A stretch of 64,000 nucleotides of DNA. Source: Paenibacillus sp. FSL K6-0276. Lineage in GTDB: Bacteria; Bacillota; Bacilli; Paenibacillales; Paenibacillaceae. The stretch covers positions 2,356,001 through 2,420,000 of the forward strand of contig NZ_CP150276.1 in NCBI RefSeq assembly GCF_037977235.1, written 5' to 3'. The first letter of the stretch is position 1; each line of letters opens with the position of its first letter. Shown here in pieces: positions 9,055 through 17,336 of this stretch. The position numbers were made by a program, and so were the translations under genes. The notes beneath the pieces are model-generated. The model was not told the origin of the DNA, made no database searches, and saw only the letters and a program-made list of their open reading frames with translations.

Positions 9055-9543
9055 TTGCAAACATTCTTTCAATATAACTGGATGGTCCGTGAACAATGGT
9101 ACGAGTGGTGCGAAGATATTTCTGAGGAAGAGATGCTAGCAACTCGTACTGGCGGTGTAGGCAGCATTCTTAAGACCCTCTTTCATATAGTTGATGTGGA
9201 GTGGAGCTGGATTCAAGTATTGCAAGGTAAACCGGATTTTCAGGAGGACTTCGAGCATTACAAATCTTTGCAGCAGGTAAGAGAGCTGGATGCGAAATTC
9301 CGGTCCGAGGTGGAATCCTTTGTACTTTCTTGGCATGAGGGTTTGGAGCGGAATGTTTTTGAGGATCACCTGACGGATGGTCGAGTCGTGACTGATACTT
9401 GGGGCGAAGTGATACGCCATGTGATCGCTCATGAGATTCATCATGTCGGACAGTTGTCTGTCTGGGCAAGAAAAATTGATAAACAACCAGTATCGGCTAA
9501 TTTGATCGGGAAAGGGCTTATGGATAGCCTACAATCTTCTTGA
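9055..9543 (+). CDS. DinB-family (YfiT-like) putative metalloenzyme
   Basis: A 162-residue four-helix-bundle protein. The metal site of the family is visible as His44 in LFHIVDVEW and the pair in HEIHHVGQL. Relatives include DinB and thiol-transferase-like DUF664 proteins, often bacillithiol-linked, but the reaction here is unknown. It starts at TTG 9055 behind the very strong SD AAAAGGAGG. It is the last gene before a terminator. Confidence 0.85.
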   Translation: MQTFFQYNWMVREQWYEWCEDISEEEMLATRTGGVGSILKTLFHIVDVEWSWIQVLQGKPDFQEDFEHYKSLQQVRELDAKFRSEVESFVLSWHEGLERNVFEDHLTDGRVVTDTWGEVIRHVIAHEIHHVGQLSVWARKIDKQPVSANLIGKGLMDSLQSS

Positions 9544-9550
9544 ATTATAG

Positions 9551-9586
9551 AAAAGCGGAAATCCGGAATTTGGAATTCCGCTTTTT
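9551..9586. terminator. Bidirectional terminator
   Basis: AAAAGCGGAA pairs with TTCCGCTTTT around a 15-nt loop that itself contains TCCGGAATT. It separates the convergent genes ending at 9543 and 9615. Confidence 0.8.
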
Positions 9587-9614
9587 ATTTAGAGCCGATG
9601 ATTTATTGCGTATA

Positions 9615-11309
9615 TCATGAAGTGCTGTCGGTGGAGAGCAGCGGCGGGAACCACAAATGACGAAGATCAACCCAGCCCTGACTATTGAAGCTTACGCCTC
9701 GGACAGTGGGGAGATATGCGGTCTGGGTGGGTTTTTCATACAAAATATGAAGGTGATGTTCCTCGATAAGACGGTTCTCGATGACACTAAAGCTCTCAGA
9801 TCTAGCCTCAGGGTTAGGTTCCCTTGCAATCGTATACAGCCAGCCTTCAATATCTGCCCGGGTATGTGGTTCTATATGCTGGGAAAGTGTGAGGTATAGA
9901 TCAAATAAACGAAGCTGTTCATCCTCGTCACGAAATAAAGAGAAAACAATCAGGTCAGATTCCAGTCGGACCGGTCCTTTGAATTCCTCTGGAGACACGG
10001 AAACAACAGTGCACGAATAACCTTGACGCTCAAGTGTAGCGGCAATGAATTCAGCATCGGAGGCATATTGCGGTATGGTCGATATTTGCAGTTTGATTTC
10101 TTGATCCTCCATCGCCTCTTGCGTTATGGAAGCTGAATCGTCTTTTAAACAGGATACGATCTTTGCCCGAAGAAGGGGGTCGCTAAGCGGTCCTTTTTTT
10201 TGCGTGTTGCAGGTAACAAATTTACGAATGTAGGACTCCGAATGAATCCGACTCCAAGATGAAGAATTGGTGGATGAAGGATTCTGAATCACATGAAAAG
10301 CCGAACCTGTATCTGAGGAACCCGCCTCGGTATCCCACGGAACATAGAGTATTTCAACTCGATCCAAATGAGCTCGTCCTTGGAAATAATAAGGAAAAAC
10401 CTCGAGCACACAAGTGTCCTCGTTCATTTCCACAACCTTGAATGGCCCTGTTCCGTCCGGTCTGCGGCCAAAGCTAGGTTCGTCCATTCCTTCTAAATCA
10501 CGCGGAACAATAGCGGCTCTGCTCGTGCACAAAAAGGGGAGAAATAGCTCATTGGGCTGCTTAAGAGTAATTTGAACGGTGGATGGATTTAGCGCGGTGA
10601 CCCACTGGATTTCTTTGAAAATATAGCTATAGAGTGTCCGCTTAGAGGTTCGCATCAGCCGTCCGAAGGAATAGACTACATCTTTAGCTGTCAGTACTTT
10701 TCCATGATGGAACAATACTTCCTTGCGCAGAAAAAAAGTCCAGATGGTACGGCTCTCATCCACTTCCCAGGCGTGAGCGAGACTAGGTGCAATCTTATCG
10801 CGTTCCCCGCTACGTCTCACTAATCCGTCGAAGACATGACTGGAAACAAAGGACTCTGCCAAAAGATTCATATGGAGTGGATCGAAGGTATGTAGCTGCT
10901 GGGTGATGGGAAGTCGTAGGGTATCGATTTGTTTGTCACTACGTATTTCGGAATGATGCCCAAAATAGGTCAGCAGCCAACCTTGTAATGTATCCTGCAG
11001 CGAGGAGGAGCTGGCATGGGTTTTGATGCCTTCAATGGCTTTGTGAACATCTTTACGGCTAATGGCCTGCATCATAGATTGAAGCGCAATTTCTTCAGAG
11101 GGGACAAGGAACTGTAATAAGGAACGGCTTCCGCGTCCGCGCTTAGGCGTCCATTGGACCCATTCCAGCTGCATCATTTTATTCACAATATGCATGGCAT
11201 TGCGGTGTGTACATCCGAAGGTCAATGCTAGTTCATCCATCGTAACTGAGATTTCTGTTGCTCCCCCAAACTGAGAGTGCAGCTTTAAATATTGGTTATG
11301 CAACTTCAT
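9615..11309 (-). CDS. SgrR-like transcriptional regulator with solute-binding (SBP_bac_5) domain
   Basis: 564 residues without a signal peptide. The first 110 residues form an SgrR-type winged HTH (MDELALTFGCTHRNAM, then WTPKRGRGSRS). The rest is an oligopeptide-binding-protein fold (FDGLVRR, APSLAHAWEV, FHHGKVLTAKDVVYSF, RPDGTGPFKV). In this family a cytoplasmic periplasmic-binding-protein domain senses a small ligand and controls an adjacent transporter, often an MFS exporter. Here no intact transporter is adjacent; the divergent gene encodes a small membrane protein. The ligand is unknown. Confidence 0.88.
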   Translation of the reverse strand: MKLHNQYLKLHSQFGGATEISVTMDELALTFGCTHRNAMHIVNKMMQLEWVQWTPKRGRGSRSLLQFLVPSEEIALQSMMQAISRKDVHKAIEGIKTHASSSSLQDTLQGWLLTYFGHHSEIRSDKQIDTLRLPITQQLHTFDPLHMNLLAESFVSSHVFDGLVRRSGERDKIAPSLAHAWEVDESRTIWTFFLRKEVLFHHGKVLTAKDVVYSFGRLMRTSKRTLYSYIFKEIQWVTALNPSTVQITLKQPNELFLPFLCTSRAAIVPRDLEGMDEPSFGRRPDGTGPFKVVEMNEDTCVLEVFPYYFQGRAHLDRVEILYVPWDTEAGSSDTGSAFHVIQNPSSTNSSSWSRIHSESYIRKFVTCNTQKKGPLSDPLLRAKIVSCLKDDSASITQEAMEDQEIKLQISTIPQYASDAEFIAATLERQGYSCTVVSVSPEEFKGPVRLESDLIVFSLFRDEDEQLRLFDLYLTLSQHIEPHTRADIEGWLYTIAREPNPEARSESFSVIENRLIEEHHLHILYEKPTQTAYLPTVRGVSFNSQGWVDLRHLWFPPLLSTDSTS

Positions 11310-11421
11310 TGTTTAGGTCCCTTTCAGAAAATAGGAAATTATATAAAAATTCTTTCTCTTTTTTTTCTTATTTTATCACTTAAAATAAGGATAAGAAAGT
11401 AAGAATATGGGGGTGTTTACC

Positions 11422-11790
11422 ATGATCGATGAAACGGGACTTAAGCTTAATCGATCACTTGCCGCATTAATTGTTGCCCTCCTACTGGCGATTGTTCAGG
11501 GTCTGGCTTCTTACTTTGTAATGAACTATATCGGGATGGACGTAATTATTGCTAATAAGAATATTGAGCGTTATGAGGCGAGCGGTAAGCTGGACGCAAA
11601 TTATTTGGTCGGTCTATCACCAGAGGTAATTCCTGCTCTGATAAAGTTCAGCCGTAAGGAAGACGGGATGCTAGATCAATTTTTGAAAAACGAATGCTGG
11701 GATGGTGCTCAGAGGGAGCGGAAGTGGCAGTCCTTTAATTTCCCAGAGTATCGGGCGCAGCGTGAGTTGGAGAAGTATTTTGCACAGTAA
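11422..11790 (+). CDS. Small membrane protein resembling the C-terminus of DUF4173/DUF4153 proteins
   Basis: 122 residues. One membrane segment (about 13-37) is followed by DVIIANKNIERYEASGKLD and YLVGLSPEVIPAL, which I recognise as the tail of the larger multi-pass DUF4153/DUF4173 membrane proteins. It may be a surviving C-terminal fragment or a stand-alone small relative. It has its own SD (GGGGGTG, 6 nt before ATG 11422) and a decent start, so it is probably translated. It overlaps nothing and is followed 24 bp later by another membrane protein. Divergent from the SgrR-like regulator. Confidence 0.65.
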   Translation: MIDETGLKLNRSLAALIVALLLAIVQGLASYFVMNYIGMDVIIANKNIERYEASGKLDANYLVGLSPEVIPALIKFSRKEDGMLDQFLKNECWDGAQRERKWQSFNFPEYRAQRELEKYFAQ

Positions 11791-11814
11791 AGGTTAGAAG
11801 AAGGTGTGAGGACA

Positions 11815-12336
11815 GTGAAAAAGAAGCCATTTAGTAAAGGCTGGTCATTTATCATCATTTTTATTACGGTAGGTTTAAGTTATGGGATCTATCATATTTA
11901 TTTATACAATGCACCAAGGCAAAGTCATTACTCTCGCGTATCCAGCAGCAATCTAGAACAGGAAAGTCTGGGAAATATTCAGCTGCTTCAGAGCCTCGAA
12001 TCGATCAATCGTGCTAAGCCACGTGACGATATTGAACGGTATCAATATTATAATTTGAATAACGAGACGACAGTAGCCACAGCGCGTGGTGATGATAAAA
12101 TCATTCTAATTAGCGTCTATTCCGATCATACGATGAGAACTGCCAGAGGTATTCATGTGGAGTCTTCTTCAGACGATATTATTGAAGCTTACGGATCTTC
12201 TTATTATAAACGAGGGGAGCAAGGGGCTGATATTATTGGGTATGTGGATAAAATTAATCATCGGAATTTGGAATTTTGGTTACAAGATCAGAAAGTGAAT
12301 ATGATCCGTTATAGTGTGGACTCTGTTGTGATGTAA
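11815..12336 (+). CDS. Membrane-anchored hypothetical protein
   Basis: 173 residues: a Lys-rich N-terminus, one membrane helix (about 10-30), then an extracytoplasmic domain with no family I recognise. The GTG at 11815 is preferred because AAGGTG lies 8 nt upstream; GTG 11806 overlaps that site. It is probably co-transcribed with the preceding small membrane protein. A copy of the dispersed structured repeat follows directly. Confidence 0.7.
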   Translation: MKKKPFSKGWSFIIIFITVGLSYGIYHIYLYNAPRQSHYSRVSSSNLEQESLGNIQLLQSLESINRAKPRDDIERYQYYNLNNETTVATARGDDKIILISVYSDHTMRTARGIHVESSSDDIIEAYGSSYYKRGEQGADIIGYVDKINHRNLEFWLQDQKVNMIRYSVDSVVM

Positions 12337-12360
12337 GGTGCCTTAGGAAATCCTTACAAG

Positions 12361-12458
12361 TATAAACGCCTTCGGCATCCTTATAAGGATGGTAAGCGTT
12401 TAAGCGAGAAATATAAGACTTAAAGTATTGTGTGAAACTTGTACGATCTTATATTTTC
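12361..12458 (+). repeat. Structured intergenic repeat, copy 1
   Basis: First of three copies (others at 22988-23085, reversed, and 55732-55825). The conserved core reads AAACGCCTTCGGC, then a palindromic ATCC..GGAT stem, GGTAAGC and TTTAAGCGAGAAAT. A second hairpin follows (GAAATATAAGA against TCTTATATTT). The outer arm TAAACGC pairs with GCGTTTA. It sits just after a stop codon, as do the other copies. Confidence 0.8.
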
Positions 12459-12482
12459 AAAAAGGACATATGTCCTTTTTTT
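12459..12482. terminator. Palindromic hairpin, terminator or operator
   Basis: AAAAAGGAC and GTCCTTTTT pair around ATAT and are followed by more T. It fits an intrinsic terminator for the upstream genes. Lying 54 bp before a Crp/Fnr regulator start, it could also be an operator. Confidence 0.55.
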
Positions 12483-12535
12483 GTGGGGTATTCTAAATTA
12501 CACTTATTTAAGCAAAACAATAGAGGGGACACCAC

Positions 12536-13234
12536 ATGCAAACGATAAATGACCGTGAAGCTGTCCGTGCCTTGGCATTGAAGAACGGTCTGGACGGAAT
12601 TTTTAGCCCGCTGGTAACGCATAAAATGGAGTTGAGACGTTATGCGGATGAAGAAAAGCTGTGTTTGGTTGGCGATCAATTGGATGGGATGTTCATATTG
12701 GTCGAGGGCAAGCTCAAAATTCAGACACTGTTGCCAAACGGCAAGTCTATGCTGGTGCGGTTTACAAATCCGATATCTGTGATTGGGGATGTGGAGCTGC
12801 TTCATCGCTTTCCTGTCAAGAATCAAGTGGAGTCTGTGGGAGAGAGCCTGATTCTTTTTGCCAAGAGAAGACTTCTGCTTAGGGAGCTTGAGGAAAATAC
12901 AGCACTACTGCGTTTCCTCGTTGGAGAGCTTAGTCACAAGCTGCACACGCTCGGCCAAGCCTCTGCACTTAACCTGTTGTATCCGGTAGAGAATCGATTT
13001 GCCAGTTATTTGATGTCTTTATTCGCCGATAAAAACGGTGATCGACGTGTGGAGGAGATTCGGACCTCTAGCCTTATAGAGACAGCAGAATTGCTTGGCA
13101 CAAGCTATCGGCATCTTAATCGAATCGTACGTCGTTTTATTGATGAAGGAATTATTACGCGAAATCGTGGACGCCTAAGTGTACTGGATGAAGGGAAGCT
13201 GGCAGAGCTGGCGAACGGCAATTTATACGAATAG
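12536..13234 (+). CDS. Crp/Fnr-family transcriptional regulator, YeiL-like
   Basis: 232 residues. A cyclic-nucleotide-binding-type beta barrel occupies about 20-120 (DQLDGMFILVEGKLKI, ISVIGDVELL), then a dimer helix and a winged HTH (ETAELLGTSYRHLNRIVRRF, IDEGIITR). The layout matches the YeiL branch. There is no N-terminal four-Cys Fe-S cluster motif, so an FNR-type oxygen sensor is unlikely. The effector is unknown. SD GAGGGG precedes the ATG. It is monocistronic with a terminator at 13248. Confidence 0.88.
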   Translation: MQTINDREAVRALALKNGLDGIFSPLVTHKMELRRYADEEKLCLVGDQLDGMFILVEGKLKIQTLLPNGKSMLVRFTNPISVIGDVELLHRFPVKNQVESVGESLILFAKRRLLLRELEENTALLRFLVGELSHKLHTLGQASALNLLYPVENRFASYLMSLFADKNGDRRVEEIRTSSLIETAELLGTSYRHLNRIVRRFIDEGIITRNRGRLSVLDEGKLAELANGNLYE

Positions 13235-13247
13235 ACAGATTTCTTAA

Positions 13248-13297
13248 AGACCATTATTTCCTGCCCCTGGGCTAGAAGTAATGGTCTATTTATTTTT
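13248..13297 (+). terminator. Intrinsic terminator
   Basis: AGACCATTA pairs with TAATGGTCT; the inner TTC/GAA extends the stem. A T-rich tail follows (ATTTATTTTTT). Confidence 0.8.
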
Positions 13298-13459
13298 TAT
13301 CTATCAATCAATTTGAATTCTGAGAGGTTTAAGGACGTAAACATTGTTTCTTCTTAAATGAGAAGATTCCACACATTAAGCATAGAAATCGCCATCGACG
13401 TCCACCTACCTATAACTTATATTATTACCAGTATTAGTTAGTTTGTGGTCAACCTCTTG

Positions 13460-13660
13460 GTATAGATCAGAGACTTGTTAAAGCAAGAGTCAAGGTTGAA
13501 TGAGGAATGACTGGCAGCTAATAATGAAGCGATTGTTAAGTCTCGTTGGAACACTATCATCTCAGTATTAGGAGGCGGCTTTTTTCTTAGGGATACAGCA
13601 AGTTCCAGAATCGACAGGAGATGGCTCTCCAGTTACAATGAATGGTATGTAAAGAAATGA
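13460..13660 (+). other. Possible decayed coding remnant before cysK
   Basis: The 370-bp stretch between the terminator and cysK has no intact gene. One frame reads protein-like from about 13475 (LLKQESRLNEE), meets TGA at 13508-13510, and continues for 49 codons (SRWNTIISVLGGGFF, then WLSSYNEWYVKK) to TGA 13658. Codon pattern and Trp/Gly content suggest a remnant rather than noise, but no family is recognised. No T-box or S-box leader features were seen upstream of cysK. Confidence 0.3.
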
Positions 13661-13674
13661 AGGAGGCTCTATGT

Positions 13675-14595
13675 ATGACATCCCTAGTTGTTAACAATAT
13701 AACTGAGCTGATCGGGAATACACCGGTTGTACGATTAAATCGGTTGACCACATCCCAAGATGCAGAACTATATGTGAAGCTGGAACGCTTCAATCCCAGT
13801 GGCAGTGTAAAGGATAGAGCAGCTTATAATCTGATCTTGCAAGCTGAACGAGAGGGGCTGCTGAAACCCGGAGGGACCATTATAGAGCCGACAAGCGGAA
13901 ATACAGGTATTGGATTGGCTATGAATGCTGCTGCAAAAGGCTATAAAGCGATTCTTGTCATGCCTGACAATATGACGAAGGAACGAATCAATATTTTAAA
14001 GGCTTATGGCGCTGAAGTTGTGCTGACTCCTGCAGCAGAGCGGATGCCGGGGGCTATAGCGAAAGCAATCGAGCTAGGGAAAGTAGTGGCGAACAGCTTT
14101 ATTCCACAGCAATTCGAGAATAAAGCGAACCCTGATATTCACCGGACAACGACAGCTCTTGAAATTTTGGAGCAAATGGAAGGGAAGCTAGACGTGTTCG
14201 TTGCTTCTTCAGGAACTGGGGGGACGATAACCGGAACTGGGGAAGTATTACGTGATCAGCTTCCTGATATTCGTATTCTTGTTGTTGAGCCGCAAGGCTC
14301 ACCAGTGTTATCCGGGGGAAAGCCCGGACCGCATAAGCTGGTTGGAACCAGTCCTGGCTTTATACCTACCATTCTGAATACGAAGGTCTACGATGAAATC
14401 GTTCAAGTTACGGATGAAGATGCACTGAAAACGGTGAGAACGCTGGCTGCACAGGAAGGGATTCTGCTTGGCCCATCCGGTGGTGCCGCAGTATGGACGG
14501 CATTGCAGGAAGCACGGCGCCTCGGACCCGGCAAGCGAGTGCTGTGTATTGCACCTGATGCGGGGGAACGTTACTTGAGCATGGGAATATTCTAA
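13675..14595 (+). CDS. cysK: Cysteine synthase (O-acetylserine sulfhydrylase)
   Basis: Forms L-cysteine from O-acetylserine and sulfide with PLP. 306 residues from ATG 13675, preceded by AAGGAGG at 8 nt. PLP lysine is Lys46 in SGSVKDRAA. The substrate loop PTSGNTGIGLA, the phosphate-binding GTGGTITGTG and the C-terminal GPSGGAAVW are all present. It is typical of the CysK/CysM fold at standard length. The next gene, a lipoprotein, begins 20 bp downstream, so they may share a transcript. The usual cysE partner is not nearby. Confidence 0.93.
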   Translation: MTSLVVNNITELIGNTPVVRLNRLTTSQDAELYVKLERFNPSGSVKDRAAYNLILQAEREGLLKPGGTIIEPTSGNTGIGLAMNAAAKGYKAILVMPDNMTKERINILKAYGAEVVLTPAAERMPGAIAKAIELGKVVANSFIPQQFENKANPDIHRTTTALEILEQMEGKLDVFVASSGTGGTITGTGEVLRDQLPDIRILVVEPQGSPVLSGGKPGPHKLVGTSPGFIPTILNTKVYDEIVQVTDEDALKTVRTLAAQEGILLGPSGGAAVWTALQEARRLGPGKRVLCIAPDAGERYLSMGIF

Positions 14596-14615
14596 CTTCG
14601 TTTGGAGGAATAAGA

Positions 14616-15560
14616 ATGAATAAGCTCATGGTAAGTTTCTTTATTGTTCTTATGTTGGTGGGGTGTTCTGGAAACAACTCGTTGACCAGTGAGTCCACAC
14701 CGGAACAAAGTGCGGAAACTGTACAGACTTCTCCAACTCTTCCTCCAAGCGCAGAGCCATCATCAACTCCAAGCATGCAGCAGACAGTGGCTTATCTAGA
14801 TACTGCGAATCTGAAGGCGAATTTTGGCTTTGCGGATGCCGAAGGGCGGAATATTCTAGTAACCGGGCATGAAAAAGGGTTGGATCAAGAGATGGCACAA
14901 TTAAATGAGGCCATCGGTGATCAGGGCAAAGTGCTGAAGCTGAAATTTAATAAGTGGCAGGATGGAACAGAGGGCAGCAATGGCCGGGAGATGGCGCATA
15001 ATTTTGTGAATCTGGCGGGTTATCTTTATACAGTGGAAGAGGCAAGTGCGGCCCCGGATGAAACCTACTATTTGACGGATCAAGCAGACTTTAAGGTTGA
15101 TGCTCTTTTGCCTATTGAATCTATAAAGGGTCAACAAGCTTTGTCCACTGTGGAAGAAAGTATTCGGCTACGTATTGTAGATACGAAAAAACGTGAAATT
15201 CAGAAAATTTGGAAGCTAGCAGACCTATCTACAGATCGGCAGCTGTATCTCGTTCAATTCGTGAGGCTGGATCAGGATATGTTATTTAGCCTCGTCTGGA
15301 AAGAAAAAGATGAATTTATCTTCATGGACTATCCAGCGGTGATTCAAGGGGATGAATACTCGGTCTGGCGGGTGGATGATGGCGGGGAAGTTATACCTGA
15401 GATGTTCTCAATTCTTTTTGCTGCTGATACCTCAGAAGGTCCACTACTCGGCATGAATTGGTGGGGTTCAGAGGGAGTAAATACGTTTTTTCTGAAAAAA
15501 GAAAGAGATTCGTTTAAGGAAATGGACATCCAATATGGACGTTATACTTCGCCACTATAG
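14616..15560 (+). CDS. Hypothetical lipoprotein
   Basis: 314 residues with a lipoprotein signal (lipobox LVGC, Cys17), then a Ser/Thr/Pro-rich linker (to about 50) and a folded domain of about 260 residues. I do not recognise the family. The SD is GGAGGAAT. It lies directly after cysK and before a hairpin terminator at 15593, so it is likely the end of that transcript. Confidence 0.75.
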   Translation: MNKLMVSFFIVLMLVGCSGNNSLTSESTPEQSAETVQTSPTLPPSAEPSSTPSMQQTVAYLDTANLKANFGFADAEGRNILVTGHEKGLDQEMAQLNEAIGDQGKVLKLKFNKWQDGTEGSNGREMAHNFVNLAGYLYTVEEASAAPDETYYLTDQADFKVDALLPIESIKGQQALSTVEESIRLRIVDTKKREIQKIWKLADLSTDRQLYLVQFVRLDQDMLFSLVWKEKDEFIFMDYPAVIQGDEYSVWRVDDGGEVIPEMFSILFAADTSEGPLLGMNWWGSEGVNTFFLKKERDSFKEMDIQYGRYTSPL

Positions 15561-15592
15561 GCATGACTTCGCTGTAAACGTAGAAATGATTG

Positions 15593-15620
15593 GGTGCATC
15601 GTGAGATGTATCTTTTTTTT
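15593..15620 (+). terminator. Intrinsic terminator
   Basis: GGTGCATC pairs with GATGTATC (two G-U pairs) around a GTGA tetraloop and is followed by eight T. Confidence 0.75.
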
Positions 15621-15766
15621 ACTACAATATAAGAAAGCTTGCTTATTATATTATAAATGTCAGCAATCATCTTTTAAAATACTTAAATTTGTAACATCGG
15701 TAGGTCTATATAGCCCGATCGAGTCATGTAGCTGGGATGAGACGGTGATATTGTTAAGCATAAGAT

Positions 15767-16624
15767 GTGCGGGAGGGGACGGCAACGTATAAACGAATAA
15801 AGTATATGATCCTGTTACTGCCAACGCTAATGGTGGGTATCTGGGAGATTGTGCGTCATCAGTTTCTAATGCCTTATATTTCTATGGACTTGGGAAACTA
15901 TTTGACGCCGGTTCTTGTGTTTTTGGTCAGTCTCGTATTGCTAGTCCCTCTGTTCTCTCTTATGGAGCGGAATCAGCGGGAGCTGGAGCAGGAACGTGCG
16001 CTTAAAGACGCAATGAAAGCTCGTGAAGGACTAGCCAAGGAACTGCATGATGGGATGGCGCAATCATTATTTCTCTTATCTGTCAAAATCGACCGACTAG
16101 AAGCAAGCCGCAAGAATGGTGAAGTCAGTGAGGAAAGTGTGGATCAGATCAAAAAGACGGTCCATGAGGTGAACCGTTATGTGCGGCAGGCCATCGCCAA
16201 TCTGAAGATTCCGGTCTCTGAGCAGAGTTCTTTTTCATTGGAACAGTCGGTAAAAGATCAGCTAGCCCAGATGGCAAATGAGATTATGATCGAAGCCTCT
16301 CTCGATTGGAGCCTGCGAGATGATGCGCTCTCCCCTTCAGAAAAATCAGAATTGTTATCCTGTATCCGCGAAGCGATCATTAATGTTCGTAAGCATACAC
16401 GAGCTGGACTGGTTTCAATTACTGGTGCTGGCGATGAGAAAAGCTGGCGTGTAGTTGTTGCAGACAATGGAGAAGGATTCCAGCATGATCCATTTGAAAT
16501 GAATGGTAGCTACGGACTTCAGATCATGAAGGAACGCGCCCTGAGGATGGGATGGAAGCTTAGGCTGACGTCTGGTGACACAGGCACCCAGGTTGAAATT
16601 ACGAAAGGGGAAGTCAGTCCATGA
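15767..16624 (+). CDS. NarL/DesK-type sensor histidine kinase, start uncertain (ACG at 15785 fits the SD)
   Basis: Two membrane segments (about 14-29 and 45-65) leave almost no sensor loop, as in intramembrane-sensing kinases such as LiaS or DesK. A HisKA_3 motif KELHDGMAQS with phospho-acceptor His94 follows, then a HATPase domain (REAIINVRKHTRA, VADNGEGF, GSYGLQIMKERA). Its stop overlaps the response regulator ATG (ATGA at 16621). The formal start GTG 15767 has no SD. GGGAGGGG at 15771-15778 points to ACG 15785 at 8 nt, giving (M)YKRIKYM. ATG 15806 is the next canonical start but lacks an SD and would trim the first helix. Confidence 0.88.
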   Translation: MREGTATYKRIKYMILLLPTLMVGIWEIVRHQFLMPYISMDLGNYLTPVLVFLVSLVLLVPLFSLMERNQRELEQERALKDAMKAREGLAKELHDGMAQSLFLLSVKIDRLEASRKNGEVSEESVDQIKKTVHEVNRYVRQAIANLKIPVSEQSSFSLEQSVKDQLAQMANEIMIEASLDWSLRDDALSPSEKSELLSCIREAIINVRKHTRAGLVSITGAGDEKSWRVVVADNGEGFQHDPFEMNGSYGLQIMKERALRMGWKLRLTSGDTGTQVEITKGEVSP

Positions 16625-17286
16625 GCCGATACCGGGTTTTAGTTGTGGACGATCATGTACATGCACGTGAGGCGATGTGCGAGATTTTGTCCATGGATGA
16701 TAGTTTTGAGGTTATTGGTGTAGTGGAGAGTGGTGCTGAGGCGATCGCTTTCACAGCGCAATGGATGCCTGATCTCATTCTAATCGACATTCAGATGCCG
16801 GTGATGGACGGTTTGGAGACTACTCGCCGAATCAAGCAGGAATATCCCTATGTCAAAATCGTTATCGTTACGGTATCGGACGAGATTTCCCATCTCCTCG
16901 AAGCGCTGAAGCAAGGAGCACAGGGGTATTTGCTAAAGAATCTGGCGCCTTCCACCTGGATTCAATATTTGCAGGCCATTGTTAATGAAGAAGCGCCTCT
17001 AAGTCGGGAGCTGGCTTTTCAAATCTTGAAGGAGTTCACCGTACCCTCTGTAACGGATGAAGGGGAGTCATTGACAGCAAGAGAGAAAGAAATTTTAAGC
17101 TGTGTATCTTCTGGATCGAAGAATAAGGAGATTGCCTTGAGCCTAGGGATTTCGGAGCATACCGTAAAAAATCATCTGAAGAACATCCTCCAAAAGCTTC
17201 AACTCCAAAACCGAACACAGCTGACGCGTTATGCCTTGGAGCAAGGGCTTGCTTCGCGTAAACGGGATTTTTCAAAAGATGTATAG
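16621..17286 (+). CDS. NarL/LuxR-family response regulator
   Basis: 221 residues. The receiver domain has Asp10/Asp11 and phospho-acceptor Asp56 (LILIDIQMP); a LuxR-type HTH occupies about 150-212 (LTAREKEILSCV, NKEIALSLGISEHTVKNHL). It is translationally coupled to the kinase. The regulated genes are unknown. The YcnI-like gene starts 50 bp downstream on the same strand and could be a target or a co-transcribed member. Confidence 0.93.
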   Translation: MSRYRVLVVDDHVHAREAMCEILSMDDSFEVIGVVESGAEAIAFTAQWMPDLILIDIQMPVMDGLETTRRIKQEYPYVKIVIVTVSDEISHLLEALKQGAQGYLLKNLAPSTWIQYLQAIVNEEAPLSRELAFQILKEFTVPSVTDEGESLTAREKEILSCVSSGSKNKEIALSLGISEHTVKNHLKNILQKLQLQNRTQLTRYALEQGLASRKRDFSKDV

Positions 17287-17336
17287 CAGGAAGTTAAGGA
17301 CGAAGTTATATAATTATTGATGAGAAGAGGCTAACG

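Noticed and set aside
13300..13670. T-box or S-box riboswitch before cysK
   Set aside because: No T-box sequence (AGGGTGG-type), no specifier loop and no terminator directly before the gene.
15535..15792. Small 85-codon frame between the lipoprotein gene and the kinase gene
   Set aside because: It overlaps the end of the lipoprotein gene and a terminator hairpin, and has no SD.
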